From NCBI RefSeq assembly GCF_003672135.1, contig NC_039512.1:4992874-5056873 (forward strand): a stretch of DNA of 64,000 nucleotides, written 5' to 3'. The notes beneath the pieces are model-generated. The model ran no database searches. It saw only the letters and a list, made by a program, of their open reading frames with translations, and had not been told where the DNA came from. Within the stretch, counting starts at the first letter, position 1. Each line of letters starts with the position of its first letter. Shown in pieces: positions 50,908-61,773 of this stretch. The DNA comes from Ooceraea biroi (lineage: Eukaryota > Arthropoda > Insecta > Hymenoptera > Formicidae). The position numbers were made by a program, and so were the translations under genes.

Positions 50908-51976
50908 ACTAGACATCACGTGGAACACCAATATTTCCCCCATCATATTATAAATTATTATTAATAGTCGTAATTATATTGTAGAATTATACTTCTCCTA
51001 GATTAGACAAAATATTATGATACATCGCATTCGGACTATAACTTGTTTACTTTTAAACAATCTATATATGATAATTTAAAAATCTGAAAAAAATGCTTAA
51101 TTCTGCAATGTGCGAGATTGAATACTTATAGTAAGATATATTATCATAAGTGTGTCAGTAGTAATCTTTAGAACAGTAATGTTCATACAATAGAGTTTTT
51201 TACAGAAAGAGAATGTCACATACCATCTCGTATGAAAGGACTGACAGTTGATCATATATGTGTACCTCAGAGTACGGCTCTACGGTGACTACACCTGTAG
51301 GACTTCATAAATTTTAAATTTATTTGGGCTTGCACAACTCTGGTGAAACATGAAGGGAAAGCAAAAACACAGGGAGAAATTTCAAAGTTCGCGTTTTAGT
51401 TTTAAAAACTTCCGTGCTCATATGACTGACAGTTTCAATAAAGTAGCGGATCAATAACAGCGGCACAACAGGATCGGTTTCAGAAAAGTTCAAACTTATA
51501 TGCATATTGAAAACTATTAATTTAATTTAATTTTCTCTCGAAGATTTGTTCAACCCAAGAAACAAACAAATATACAAAAAAATTAGACAATCAGATTTAT
51601 TGAAATCATTGCTTATAAATCCTAATATATTCTTTTTTAACACTTCTATCTTTATTTATTTATATCTACTAGCAATTAAAATTTAATTATCTTAATAATT
51701 ATGATGTACGGAACATTTCGTTTCTGTAATAAATTCAATTGTGCAACATTAAAAGAGTATCTGGAATGTGTGGTGCGGCCCTATATAGACAAGCTCTACA
51801 AAAGTTTTGATGCGGTGTCTTCGCTCTCACGCGATCAGTTTTTTTAATTGTGGGGTCAATCACTATAAGCATTACCCTTCTGTAATGCTCTCGACTAGCT
51901 ATTGCATTGGTAATGTGTACGACATGTGCACCCCTACACAGTGTTAGGGATAATCAGTCCCTTCGTAGACATCAAT
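50908..51976. promoter_or_regulatory. OR-12 upstream region with conserved blocks
   Basis: No gene. Distal block 51432-51480 and proximal GTGCGGCCCT at 51773-51782 followed by atatagac, 204 bp before the ATG. The open frame reading through this block is not kept in the equivalent regions of OR-9 to OR-11, so I treat it as non-coding. The whole stretch from OR-11 exon 7 to about 51856 recurs at 55837-57010. Confidence 0.5.
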
Positions 51977-54900
51977 ATGGACGTTACCACACATTCAGCG
52001 TACAGAGGTGCTCATTCCTTCTTGATTAAAATTCGTATAAGTTTATACCGCTCTTCCCTCTACTCTACATTCAATTTCATTCTTTGTAACGAGGCATTAC
52101 TTCCATTTAGTAATAATAATACTATTTAATAAGATTTAGTAAATTTTATAACACCATTCAAACTATTTTATTTTTTTAACGGGAACAATATTTAAGACAA
52201 AAACAAGCTTTGAATAAAAAATCTGAGCTTACTAAATTTATTCATACATAAACGTATTTATATAAAAGCAGACTACAAATGGGCCATTGAATTAAATCGA
52301 ATCAGTTTAACATTCCTCGGCGTTTGGCCAGAGAATAACGAAACTAAGCAGGAAAAGTTAATGTCGGACATACGTGTGATCGTAATATTAAATATAATGA
52401 CCTGGGCCTGCCTTTTTCCAACACTACATTCATTGCTGAAGATTTATGATGACATAATGTCAACAATCGATAATTTGCAATACACCTTACCGCTTCTAAT
52501 AGCCGTAATAAAACTGTTCATCATTTGGCAAAAAAAATCTGGTAACGCGTATATGATAAATGTGAGATTAAAAAGTTGAATAATTGCAGAAAAATATTTT
52601 ATTTCTGTTCCATTTCCTACCTAGAATAGACGCGAAATTGAAAAATTCAAATCTCGTCCACGATATATTCATTTCAGACGTTCTACCTTTATTAAACATG
52701 ATCAAGGACGATTGGTTGAGACCAAAAACGTCGGAAGAGAGGAACATCATGATAAAACATGCGCGAATCGCACGCATTTTTACGATATTCGGTTTCTTGT
52801 TAATGGAAATATCTGCCCTCATCGTTTTATTTCTTCCCGTTTTTGGCATTTCAATGAGATACAGAACGAACAGAACGGACTCAGGCAAATTATTGCCATT
52901 GCAATCTTATTATTTATACGATGTAAGTAACAGTCCACTTTACGAGATAACGTATGGTCTACAAATCTTTAGTGCGGTACTAGCCGGCATAATGTATACT
53001 GGCACGGATACCTTTATGAGTCTGCTGATCTTCCACGCATGTGGTCAACTTGAGAATCTCAAAACACGTATTCGCAATTTGGATAAATTCAATAATTTTG
53101 CAGATACTTTGTCAATCAGTGTGAAGGATCACATACGTCTTATCAGGTTCTGTATTTTCCATACACATCGAGTATAATAAATATTAAGTTTTGTAAAACT
53201 AAATTCTTTTTGCTGTGTTTTTCTCAAAGGTCCGTCATAATTATTGACAATACGTTTAATTTGATGTTACTTGGATTGCTAATTTATTTTGGCATACTTT
53301 TTGCTCTGTATGGATTCTTATTTGTTTCTGCAAGTATTTTCTTAGCTTATTTCCTAATCAAATACATTAAATCAAGATTATGTCTCTACATTATATCTTT
53401 ATTATGAATGTTAATTTTATCTACTTATATCCAATTCTTAGATAATAACACAAGGTAGCAATCTTTCTATCCTACGACTGATTTATACTGTGGTGTCCTT
53501 TCTCCTTACATTCGGACACATGAGTATATATTGTGTGTTAGGAGAACTTTTAGTTATTCAGGTAAGTACATACTTTTTTTCTCAATAATATCTACTTTAT
53601 GCTATTTTACGGTTTACTTTATCGAATTTTAAATATAAATACTTGTAATACAAATTATGCAATTCACATATGTGATAAACTAACATGCTAAGTAATTACT
53701 TTAACATGATTGTTTGTGATGTTATTTTATTGGAATATTACTCATCAAGTGCGACGGGATTTACGATGCTGTTTGCCAATACGAATGGTACAATTTGAAG
53801 CCCAAGCAAGCAAGAAATTTTCTGAATATAATGATGGAAACTAGAAGACCATTGCATCTTACTGCGGGAAAACTCTTGCCTATGACAATAGCTACCTTAT
53901 GTAATGTAAGTTTGATAATTACGCTTATGTAATAAAAACAGTATTTTTGTATCATATACGATAGAAATAAAATTCTTCTCACATACAATATCATTTTACA
54001 AACTTTTACACAAAAGAAAAAATTTTTTGTGAAATACACACACACACACGCACACACGTGTATAATAATTGGGGAAAGTAGGAAATACACTCTATGTTAT
54101 TGATAAAAAAAGTAACTTGTACATTAATGTCAGAACTATATACAGGATGATTCACTTAAATATTAATACATTTATTATCACCTGAACCTGAAATTAAAAG
54201 ATATTGAGATACGGTTTTTATTGAACTAAACTAGACTGCGGAGGATACTAATTCGCCGAATTGTAGTATTTTGTAAAAGTGTTATTTGCAGCGATTCTGG
54301 CTCTCTCCTTCATTTGTTAAATGGATCTTATATGTCTTGTTATAGAGCAAAGATAAAGATGTAACGTTTATTACATTTGGGGTGCGTTCGGGGAGATGCT
54401 ATTAGCGCTATGTAGCGCTGAAAATCTATAGTATGCGTGACATGACTATAGAGTTTTAGCGCTGATAGTGAGCTCCCCGAACACAGCCTTGAACAACTTA
54501 ATGTTGCAGAAACAGTATTACTAAGTTTAGATATTTTGCTACGTGCTTGCCTCTGTGCAAGATTTTAGCGCGATGGACTTTTCGAGTAATGCACGTGGTG
54601 AAATGTCTTATCCATGTTATTCATGCGACAATTTGTTCAAACGTTACAAACATTATATCTTTGTATTTATCGTCCAACTTTGATGTACTATATGTTAAAT
54701 AAGAAGTTTGTAACCTCGTAATCCTTATCGATAGTTTTATCGATAGTGTCTCAAATAGATAAGTCCGCGAACGAAACACTCAAGTCGTTGCTCTTACCTT
54801 GCATGCAAGAGACGAAAGTCGTTGCGGACTGTATTTCGCTAACTGTAGAGTAGATTATATTTAAATTTAATAAACCGTCCTTTTCTTTTTGTTATCAGTT

Positions 54901-55342
54901 CTTGGAAATTCAGTTCTCTTGGTGTTCAACTTTATTATTCTGTTTAGTTAACTAATAAAGTTTTTGTGTACAAGTTTCATTCTAAAATCTGAAACAAAAC
55001 AGACTCTTTTTCATACCTTGTTCATAGACATTATCCTGAAAAAGACTTACATGCAACACTGCATAATGGGGTTAGCAAATTAAAGTAGAAGGTAGTACGC
55101 TGCAAATAAAATTTCTAGAAAACTGCCATTTCGCAAATTAATAGTCGCTTTATTCAGTTTATGTAAATAAAAATTGCATCTCAATATCTTTAACGGTTTA
55201 GGAGGTAATAAGTGTATTAACATTTAATTAAATCACCCTGTGTATGTGCGTGTATTTTTTCTATATAATTGTATATATCATATTTCAGTTATTACAAACT
55301 TCGGGCGGTTATATATCAGTTCTATTGGCACATCGTAGTTGA
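51977..55342 (+). CDS. OR-12, odorant receptor, intact (399 aa), GC-AG intron 4
   Basis: Exons: 51977-52007 (MDVTTHSAYR), 52272-52541, 52678-53146, 53230-53329, 53442-53561, 53750-53905, 55289-55342 (TGA). Exon 2 starts DYKWAIELNRISLTFLGVWP (Lys for Glu). Exon 3 has KDDWLRPKTSEERNIMIKH and MYTGTDTFMSLLIFHACGQ. Intron 3 is only 83 bp, against roughly 335-405 bp in OR-9 to OR-11 and OR-13. Exon 4 is SVIIIDNTFNLMLLG and ends with the GC donor. Exon 6 is CDGIYDAVCQYEWYNLK, as in OR-9; the tail is LLQTSGGYISVLLAHRS. Intron 6 (1383 bp) contains a TIR element of about 1.1 kb with a smaller MITE nested in it. All frames are open. Confidence 0.93.
54141..55245. mobile_element. TIR element (about 1.1 kb) in OR-12 intron 6
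   Basis: Left end acaggatgattcacttaaat with attaatacatttatta; right end taataagtgtattaacattt with aaatcaccctgtg: imperfect terminal inverted repeats of about 40 bp. The interior carries gcaagagacgaaagtcgttg and aataaaccgtcc, which may be a separate nested repeat (perhaps LTR-like). No transposase frame. The same element sits at the same place in OR-13. Confidence 0.65.
54379..54490. mobile_element. Nested small MITE, only in the OR-12 copy
   Basis: Inverted ends tgcgttcggggag and ctccccgaacaca, with the internal arms attagcgct / agcgctgatagt. Absent from the corresponding place in OR-13 intron 6 (near 60970), so it inserted after OR-12 and OR-13 separated. Confidence 0.7.
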
Positions 55343-55836
55343 ACTAGAAATCACCTGGACCAATGTGTCATCGAATTATTAAGTATTATTAATAATAACA
55401 AAATGTATCAAAAAATTGCAATGAGAGAAAAACATGCTAGGCAGAGCACACTAGAGACACGACAGCAGGAGAATTTTAAGATTAAAGATTATTTAAATTT
55501 GCGCGTTCCTGTTCAGACAGGATGTTATAAAACATAGATATTTTACATTAAGAATATACTATACACACACACACACACACACTTATATATAATAGTAAGA
55601 AAAGAATATAGTTTGTTTCATTACCTTATATTTTATCTCAATTTGCAATAAATGTTTAGTAATGCATTTATAAAATTTATAAACGCATTTTTTTAAATCA
55701 GATATACCTGAAATTATGATTTTATAAAATCAGATATTAAATGTTATATTAGAAATACATACATTATACATTTCTACATACATATATACAGTTTTAAACA
55801 GTTTTTCTGTATACAACTGTATATATAATATTATAG

Positions 55837-57009
55837 TCCTTAAAACTTTGGACGGTTACATATATGTTCTATTGGCTCATCGTAATTGAACTAGAAATCA
55901 CGTGGAACACCATTCTCCCAATCATATTATAAAGTATTGTTAATAATAGTAAAATATATTGTAGACTTCTACTTCTCTTAGATTAGACAAAATATTATGA
56001 TACATTGCATTCAGAATATAACGTGTTTACCTTATTATCTTACGTTTGATGTTAATTTACAATAAATATTTGCCAAACAAACGCATATTTTATAAGAGAG
56101 CAGATATATCTCAAATTATTTTAAAATGTATAAACGTGAGCTAAATCCAGGTACCAAAAAGATTTTCATGAACATATATAATATTATTAACAGTATATAT
56201 AAAAGCATCAGCAATATATATAACAATATATTTACATATTTCCTTATTTGTTCACTTATATGAATTGAATTATTCAGAAAATAATATAGAAATATGGCTT
56301 TTCCTTCCTTTGACTACCTTTCTTCATTTATACTGTTGAATACTTCTTTCTTTTTGCTACTGTTTAGTAAAGGGTTATAATTTCTTTGATTGACAAGTAA
56401 TTATAGATGTGTACCTCAGAGTACGGCTATATGGCGACTACACCTGTAGGACTTCATGAATTTTTAATTTATTTGGGCTTGCACACTTCTGGTGAAACAC
56501 GAAGGGAAAGCAAAAACACAGGGAGAATTTCAAAGTTCGCGTTTTAGTTTTAAAAACTTCCGTGCTCATGTGACTGACAGTTTCAATAAAGTAGCGGATC
56601 AATACCAGCGGCACAACAGGATCGGTTTCAGAAAAGTTCAAACTTATATGCATATTGAAAACTAAATAATTTAATTTAATTTTCTCTCGAAGATTTGATC
56701 AACCCAAGAAACAAACAAATATACAAAAAAATTAGACAATCAGATTTATTGAAATCATTGCTTATAAATCCTAATATATTCTTTTTAACACTTCTATCTT
56801 TATTTATTTATATCTACTAGCAATTAAAATTTAATTATCTTAATAATTAAGATGTACGGAACATTTCGTTTCTGTAATAAATTCAATTGTGCAACATTAA
56901 AAGAGTATCTGGAATGTGTGGTGCGGCCCTATATAGACAAGCTCTACAAAAGTTTTGATGCGGTGTCTTCGCTCTCACGCGATCAGTTTTTTAATTGTGG
57001 GGTCAATCA
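55837..57009 (+). repeat. Duplicated OR-11-tail to OR-12-upstream block
   Basis: Starts with a relic exon 7 at 55837-55889 (one base short: TCCTTAAAACTTTGGACGG...), followed by the 3' flank of OR-11 type (tcacgtggaacacca), a trace of exon 5 relic near 56275, the distal block (56581-56630) and the proximal GTGCGGCCCT (56921-56930). From about 56400 to 57009 it is nearly identical to 51250-51856. It stops at ggtcaatcac, where the SAM-gene element begins, so the promoter is kept but the OR start exon is missing. Confidence 0.85.
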
Positions 57010-57354
57010 CACTCAGAGAAATGATTTATTAGATTTAAATAAATTCGTATATTAGAATATTATTTATTTCAATACAATATATTTTTATTTGTGTGAACAA
57101 AATTTTTAGATTGAGACTATATGAGAGTTACTTGGTGCAACTGAATAATTTTATTTACGTATAGCTGTTTCACGTAAATACATATTCTTTAAATATAAAT
57201 AAACGTGATATTTAACATTGAAAAAGGTTTCTTTTGGTCCAATACATAGATACTTAAGTCACAGAAACCGCCAATTTATATAAGACCAGGCGGTAAGTGC
57301 GCTTCGATGTTTCGATTTTTGCGCCATTACTTTTTCTTGTTCTTGTCCGATTAC

Positions 57355-57479
57355 AGAGATGCCAGATTCAAACCGCTGCCAATGGTTGCGGCATGGAAAG
57401 GATACAGAGAGGCCATGATAGGCCCTTTGTGTCCCTCCCATGCCGCGACCGCTGGCAACAGTTCGAATGTGGCATCTCT
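57355..57479. repeat. Imperfect inverted repeat within the SAM-gene element
   Basis: Arms 57355-57402 and 57430-57479: agagatgcca(g)attc...gctgcca...ttgcggcatg against its complement ending ggcatctct. GC-rich compared with its surroundings. It lies upstream of the likely SAM-gene start and creates overlapping open frames on both strands that are not trusted as coding. Confidence 0.65.
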
Positions 57480-57531
57480 TCCGTGTGATTGCCAACATTT
57501 GCCGTGTGTTTTTACCAACATTTTGGTAAAA

Positions 57532-58662
57532 ATGGATGAGATGGAGAAATTTTTACGAAGTTCGGATTTGGAGAGCTACACGGAAATCTTTAAACGTAAG
57601 TACATTGCAAATTCCAATTTTTTGCATAAAACATACATGTGAGATGCGACGAATGATCTGCGCACTATTATCATTTATTTTTCGTTACACCAATATTGCG
57701 TTCCGTAATGCACATGCATGCATTATCTATAAACTATAGATAAATGAACGTATATGCGTGTTACAGAACATAGCACTATAATAATCTTTACATACATAAC
57801 CTATCTATCAAATGATCCTTTTTTAAAAAACATTATGATTGATCGGGATTAGATAAATATATGGACATTCGAAAAATATATTGATTAGAAATAATAATAT
57901 GTATAATTATCTGTAATGCATATAATGTGTCGATTATATGATGAATACAAAGCATTTCGTCATCTCCTGTCTTTGTCCTCATCCAAATAAATAATTTATT
58001 TCTATCATATTAGGCCATGTTTGGCTGAAATAAATTCTGATTAGAATGAAGTAAAAGTTCTTCGTTGTTCATAAAACTTTATTTGAATGAAATCGATCAT
58101 TATTTTTTAGAATATTTTCCTCGTTTCAGTTATAATTGTGTGATCCAATGTGTTAACGTTAATTGCAGAAAACAAAATCGGAATTAATCAGATTACAGAG
58201 ACCACGGCGGATTATATTCTCCCTTTATTAATAGCACCAATTGGTGATCAGCTGCGATACAAGAAGGCTGTTGAAGCTTACAAAGCTAATGTAAGTTTAT
58301 AACGTTTTTCTTAAACAAATTGTCGTCATTTTTCATCTGATAATATTGAAAACGGTTATGTATTTTTACGATAAGTTTGTAATTAATCCTTTTAATGTAA
58401 TTAACCCTTTTGTAATTAATCTTAACAGTCGTACGTAGGTAGACTACGTACATAATTTTTTCGTCATTCGACTTTTTGAAGACTGCGATTATCTTTCGCT
58501 TATAATCTTTGTATATTAATCACGCGATATTTTCATTTGATACAGATTTCAGTGTTGACTGAATCGGAATTGGACAATTCATCCGTCTGTATCTTGATAC
58601 ATCAGGAGGATGAAAGCTTCGAACATTTTGATAATCAGGACAAAACTACAGAACATCGATAA
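57532..58662 (+). CDS. SAM-domain protein (100 aa) inside TIR element
   Basis: Three exons with clean GT-AG junctions: 57532-57595, 58169-58290, 58546-58662 (TAA), phases 1 and 0. Residues about 5-62 resemble a sterile alpha motif: EMEKFLRSSDLESYTEIFK, then QNKIGINQITETTADYIL, then IGDQLRYKKAVEAYKAN, with the usual L..Y...F.(E/Q)N.I pattern and a G(D)QLR helix-5 start. SAM domains mediate protein-protein or RNA contacts (family knowledge). The C-terminal exon is acidic (LTESELDNSS...HQEDESFEHFD). The ATG at 57532 was chosen because the upstream in-frame ATG at 57307 would add 75 residues encoded by a palindromic repeat. A poly(A) signal aataaa lies near 58780. It could be a transposon accessory gene, a fragment of a longer transposon protein, or a captured host gene; intact splicing over three exons argues that it has been kept under selection until recently. 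Confidence 0.65.
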
Positions 58663-59636
58663 GCAAGGCGACATAAAATCATGTAGTTTTACAGTTGTTC
58701 AAGTCCAGATAAACAAATTTTAAGTAACATTTTTATTTCCATTTTGCATAAAACCAGAAAGTAATAGGCATATACAAAAATAAAATATATTTTTATTCAA
58801 AGAAGAAAATATTGTTGCTGTAAATACATATTTTATTTACTACTAATAAATTCATTTAGTTGACAGCCAAATAAATAAATAAGTTTGAAATTAATAAAAT
58901 GGTATTAGGCCCATATATAAATAAGAGAATTTATTCGTCTGAACAAAATTTTATTTGTTCCAAATAAATCATTTCTCTGAGTGTACTCATTTCAGACTTT
59001 CTACCTTTATTAAACATGATCAAGGACGATTGGCTGAGACCAAAAACGTCAGAAGAGAAAAACGTCATGATAAAACAGGCGCGAATCGCACGTATTCTAA
59101 CGTTATTCGGTTGCTTCGTAATGCAAACATGTGCTATCATGTATATCTTGTTGCTTCCCGTTTTTGGCATTTCCATGAGATACATGACGAACAGAACAGA
59201 TCCAGGCAAATTATTACCATTGCAATCGTATTATCTATACGATGTAAATAACAGTCCACTTTACAAAATAACGTTTGGTCTACAAAGCTTTAGTGTGGTA
59301 CTAGCCGGCATAATGTACACCAGCACGGATACTTTTATGAGTCTGCTGATCTTCCACGTATGTGGTCAACTTGAGAATCTCAAAGCACATATTCGCAATT
59401 TGGGTAAATTCAGTAATTTTGCAGATACTTTGTCAATCAGTATGAAGGATCACGTACGTCTTCTCAGGTTCTGTATTTTCCATACACACTGAGTATAATA
59501 AATGTTCAGTTTTGTAAAAATAAATGGAAAGTTGTGTTTATACTATTATATAACAAAATTATAATAAAGAGACTTGCAATACTCTTTAATCATTATAAAT
59601 ATATATCAGAAATATATATCTATATTTTCTGGAAAA

Positions 59637-59755
59637 CACAATTTTTTATCTAATGTTAATCTAATGTTAATTGAATCATGACATTTTTAAAACTTATGCA
59701 ATAAAGTTTTAAAAATATCATGATTCAATTAACATTAGATTACAAAAAATTGTGT
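59637..59755. repeat. Hairpin in OR-13 intron 3
   Basis: Arms 59637-59695 and 59704-59755 (acacaattttttatctaatg... / ...aaaaaattgtgt) pair over about 50 bp, the left arm having a short extra taatgttaatc duplication. Absent from the other OR introns 3. Likely a small MITE. Confidence 0.75.
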
Positions 59756-60742
59756 CCTTCCTTCATTTTCATAGAAGTGCATGTTATATTAAATTTATAT
59801 GCGAAGAAATAGTGATAAGGTATATAAATAAAAGAAAATAATATATTTTGTGATTTCCTTTTTTCTCGTAGGTTCATTATGATTGACGATACATTTAATT
59901 TGATGTTACTCGGATTGCTAATATACTTCGGCATACTTTTTATTTTCTATGGGTTTCTATTTGTTTCTGCAAGTATCTTTTTTTCTTATTTCCTACTCAA
60001 ATATATTAAATCAAGATTATGTTTTTTTATTATATATTTATTATGACTGTTACTTTTATCTACTTATTTCCCATTCTTAGATAGTAACACAAGGTAGCAA
60101 CCTTTCTATAGCACGACTAATTTACACTGTGATGGCCTTTATCCTTTTATTCGGATATATGAGTCTATATTGTGTGTTAGGAGAAATTTTAGTTATTCAG
60201 GTAAGTATCACGAATATTTACGTTATGCTGTTTTACGGTTTACTTTATCAAAATGTAAGTATAAGTACTTGTAATACAAATTATGTCATTTACATATGTG
60301 ATAAACTAACATGCTAAATATTTACTTTAACATGATTGTAATGTTATTTTATTGGAATATTACTCATTAAGTGCGATGGGATTTACGATGCTGTTTGCGA
60401 ATACAAATGGTACAATTTAGAGCCCAAGCAAGCAAAGAATTTTTTGAATATAATGATGGAAACTAGAAGACCATTGCATCTTACTGCGGGAAAACTCTTT
60501 CCTATGACAATAGCTACATTATGTAATGTAAGTTTGATAATTACGCTGTAATAAAAAAATTCTTTTTGTGTCATACGATAGAAATAAAGTTCTTCTCACA
60601 TAAAATATCATTTTACAAGTTTTTATACAAAAAAGAAATGGTTAAAAATACATACATATATGTGTATAATAATTGGGGAAAGTAGGAAATATAATCTATG
60701 TTATTGATAAAAAGAGTAACTTGTGCATTAATATATGAACTA

Positions 60743-61722
60743 TATGCAAGATGATTCACTTAAATGTTAACACACTTATTATCTGAACCTGAAATTAGAA
60801 GATGTTGAGATACGGTTTTCACTGAACTAAACTAGATGAAGAGGATACTGATTCGCCGAATTGTAGTATTTTGTAAAATTTTTTATTTGCATTGATTCTG
60901 GCTCCCACCTTCATTTGTTAAATGGATCTATATGTCTTTTTATACATCAAAGATAAAGATGTAACGTTTAACAAATTATTGTTGCAGAAACGGTATTACT
61001 AAGTTTAGATATTTTGCCACGTGCTTGCCACCGTGCAAAATATTAGCGCGATGGATTCTTCGAGTGGTACATGTGGCGAAATGTCTTATCAACATTATTC
61101 ATGCGACAACAATTTGTTCAAATGTAACAAACATGTTATATCTTATATTATCTATTTATCTTTCACCTTTGATATACTGCATGTTAACTAAGAAGTTCGT
61201 AATCTCGTAGCCTTGTCTTATCGATAGTGTCTTAAATAGATAAGTCCGCGACCGAAGCGCTCAAATCGTTACTCTCGCCTTGCGTGCAAGGGACGAAAGT
61301 CGTCATGGACTGTATTTTGCTAATCGTAAAGTGGATCGCATTCAAGTTTAATAAACCGTTTCTTTTCTTTTGTTGTATTCAGTTCCTTGAAATTCAGTTC
61401 TTTTGGTGTTCAACTCTTTGTGTATTATTCGGTTTAGTTAACTGAAGTTCTTGTGCACAAGTTGCTTTCTAAAATTTGAAACAAAGACTCTTTTTCACAG
61501 TTTGTTCCACGAACAGTATCCTGAAAAAGACTTACATACAACACTGTATAATAGATTTAACAAATCAAAGTAGCCAGTATCACTGCAAATAAAAATTCTA
61601 CAGAAGTAGCAATGTGACAAATTAATAGTCGCTTTATTCAGTTCATGTAAATGAAAATTGCATCTTACTATCTTTAACGATTTTGGAGGTAATAGGTGTA
61701 TTAACATTTAATTAAATCACCT
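60743..61722. mobile_element. TIR element in OR-13 intron 6 (orthologous insertion to OR-12)
   Basis: Same termini (gatgattcacttaaatgtta ... taacatttaattaaatcacc) and interior as the OR-12 copy, without the nested MITE. Followed by a (TG)n tract at 61729-61771. Confidence 0.6.
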
Positions 61723-61724
61723 TT

Positions 61725-61773
<49 letters not shown>

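Larger units (their letters stand above)
57010..58983. mobile_element. 2-kb TIR element carrying a SAM-domain gene
   Basis: The left end cactcagagaaatgatttat (57010 on) is mirrored exactly by the right end ataaatcatttctctgagtg (to 58983); including one further matching outer base the repeat is 22 bp. The left junction lies exactly where similarity to the OR-12 upstream region stops; the right junction lies just before tactcatttcag, the OR exon 3 acceptor region. Relative to OR-12 about 810 bp with exons 1 and 2 are missing. No target-site duplication is evident, as expected if a deletion accompanied or followed insertion. CACT-starting ends occur in CACTA/Chapaev-type DNA transposons, but no transposase is seen, so the family is unassigned. 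Confidence 0.75.

Noticed and set aside
51706..51850. Open frame MYGTFRFCNKFNCATLKEYL upstream of OR-12, also at 56852-57055
   Set aside because: The equivalent sequence before OR-9, OR-10P and OR-11 has stops and indels in this frame; the conservation fits promoter/5'UTR rather than protein.
54700..55010. Possible solo LTR (cgatagtgtc ... aataaaccgtcc ... gttcaac), also at 61220-61430
   Set aside because: No clear TG...CA ends or target duplication; it lies inside the intron 6 TIR element and is reported only as part of it.
57259..57498. Overlapping ORFs on both strands (79, 63 and 111 aa) in the SAM-gene element
   Set aside because: They lie in an imperfect inverted repeat; only the downstream MDEMEKF start joins a conserved-looking domain.
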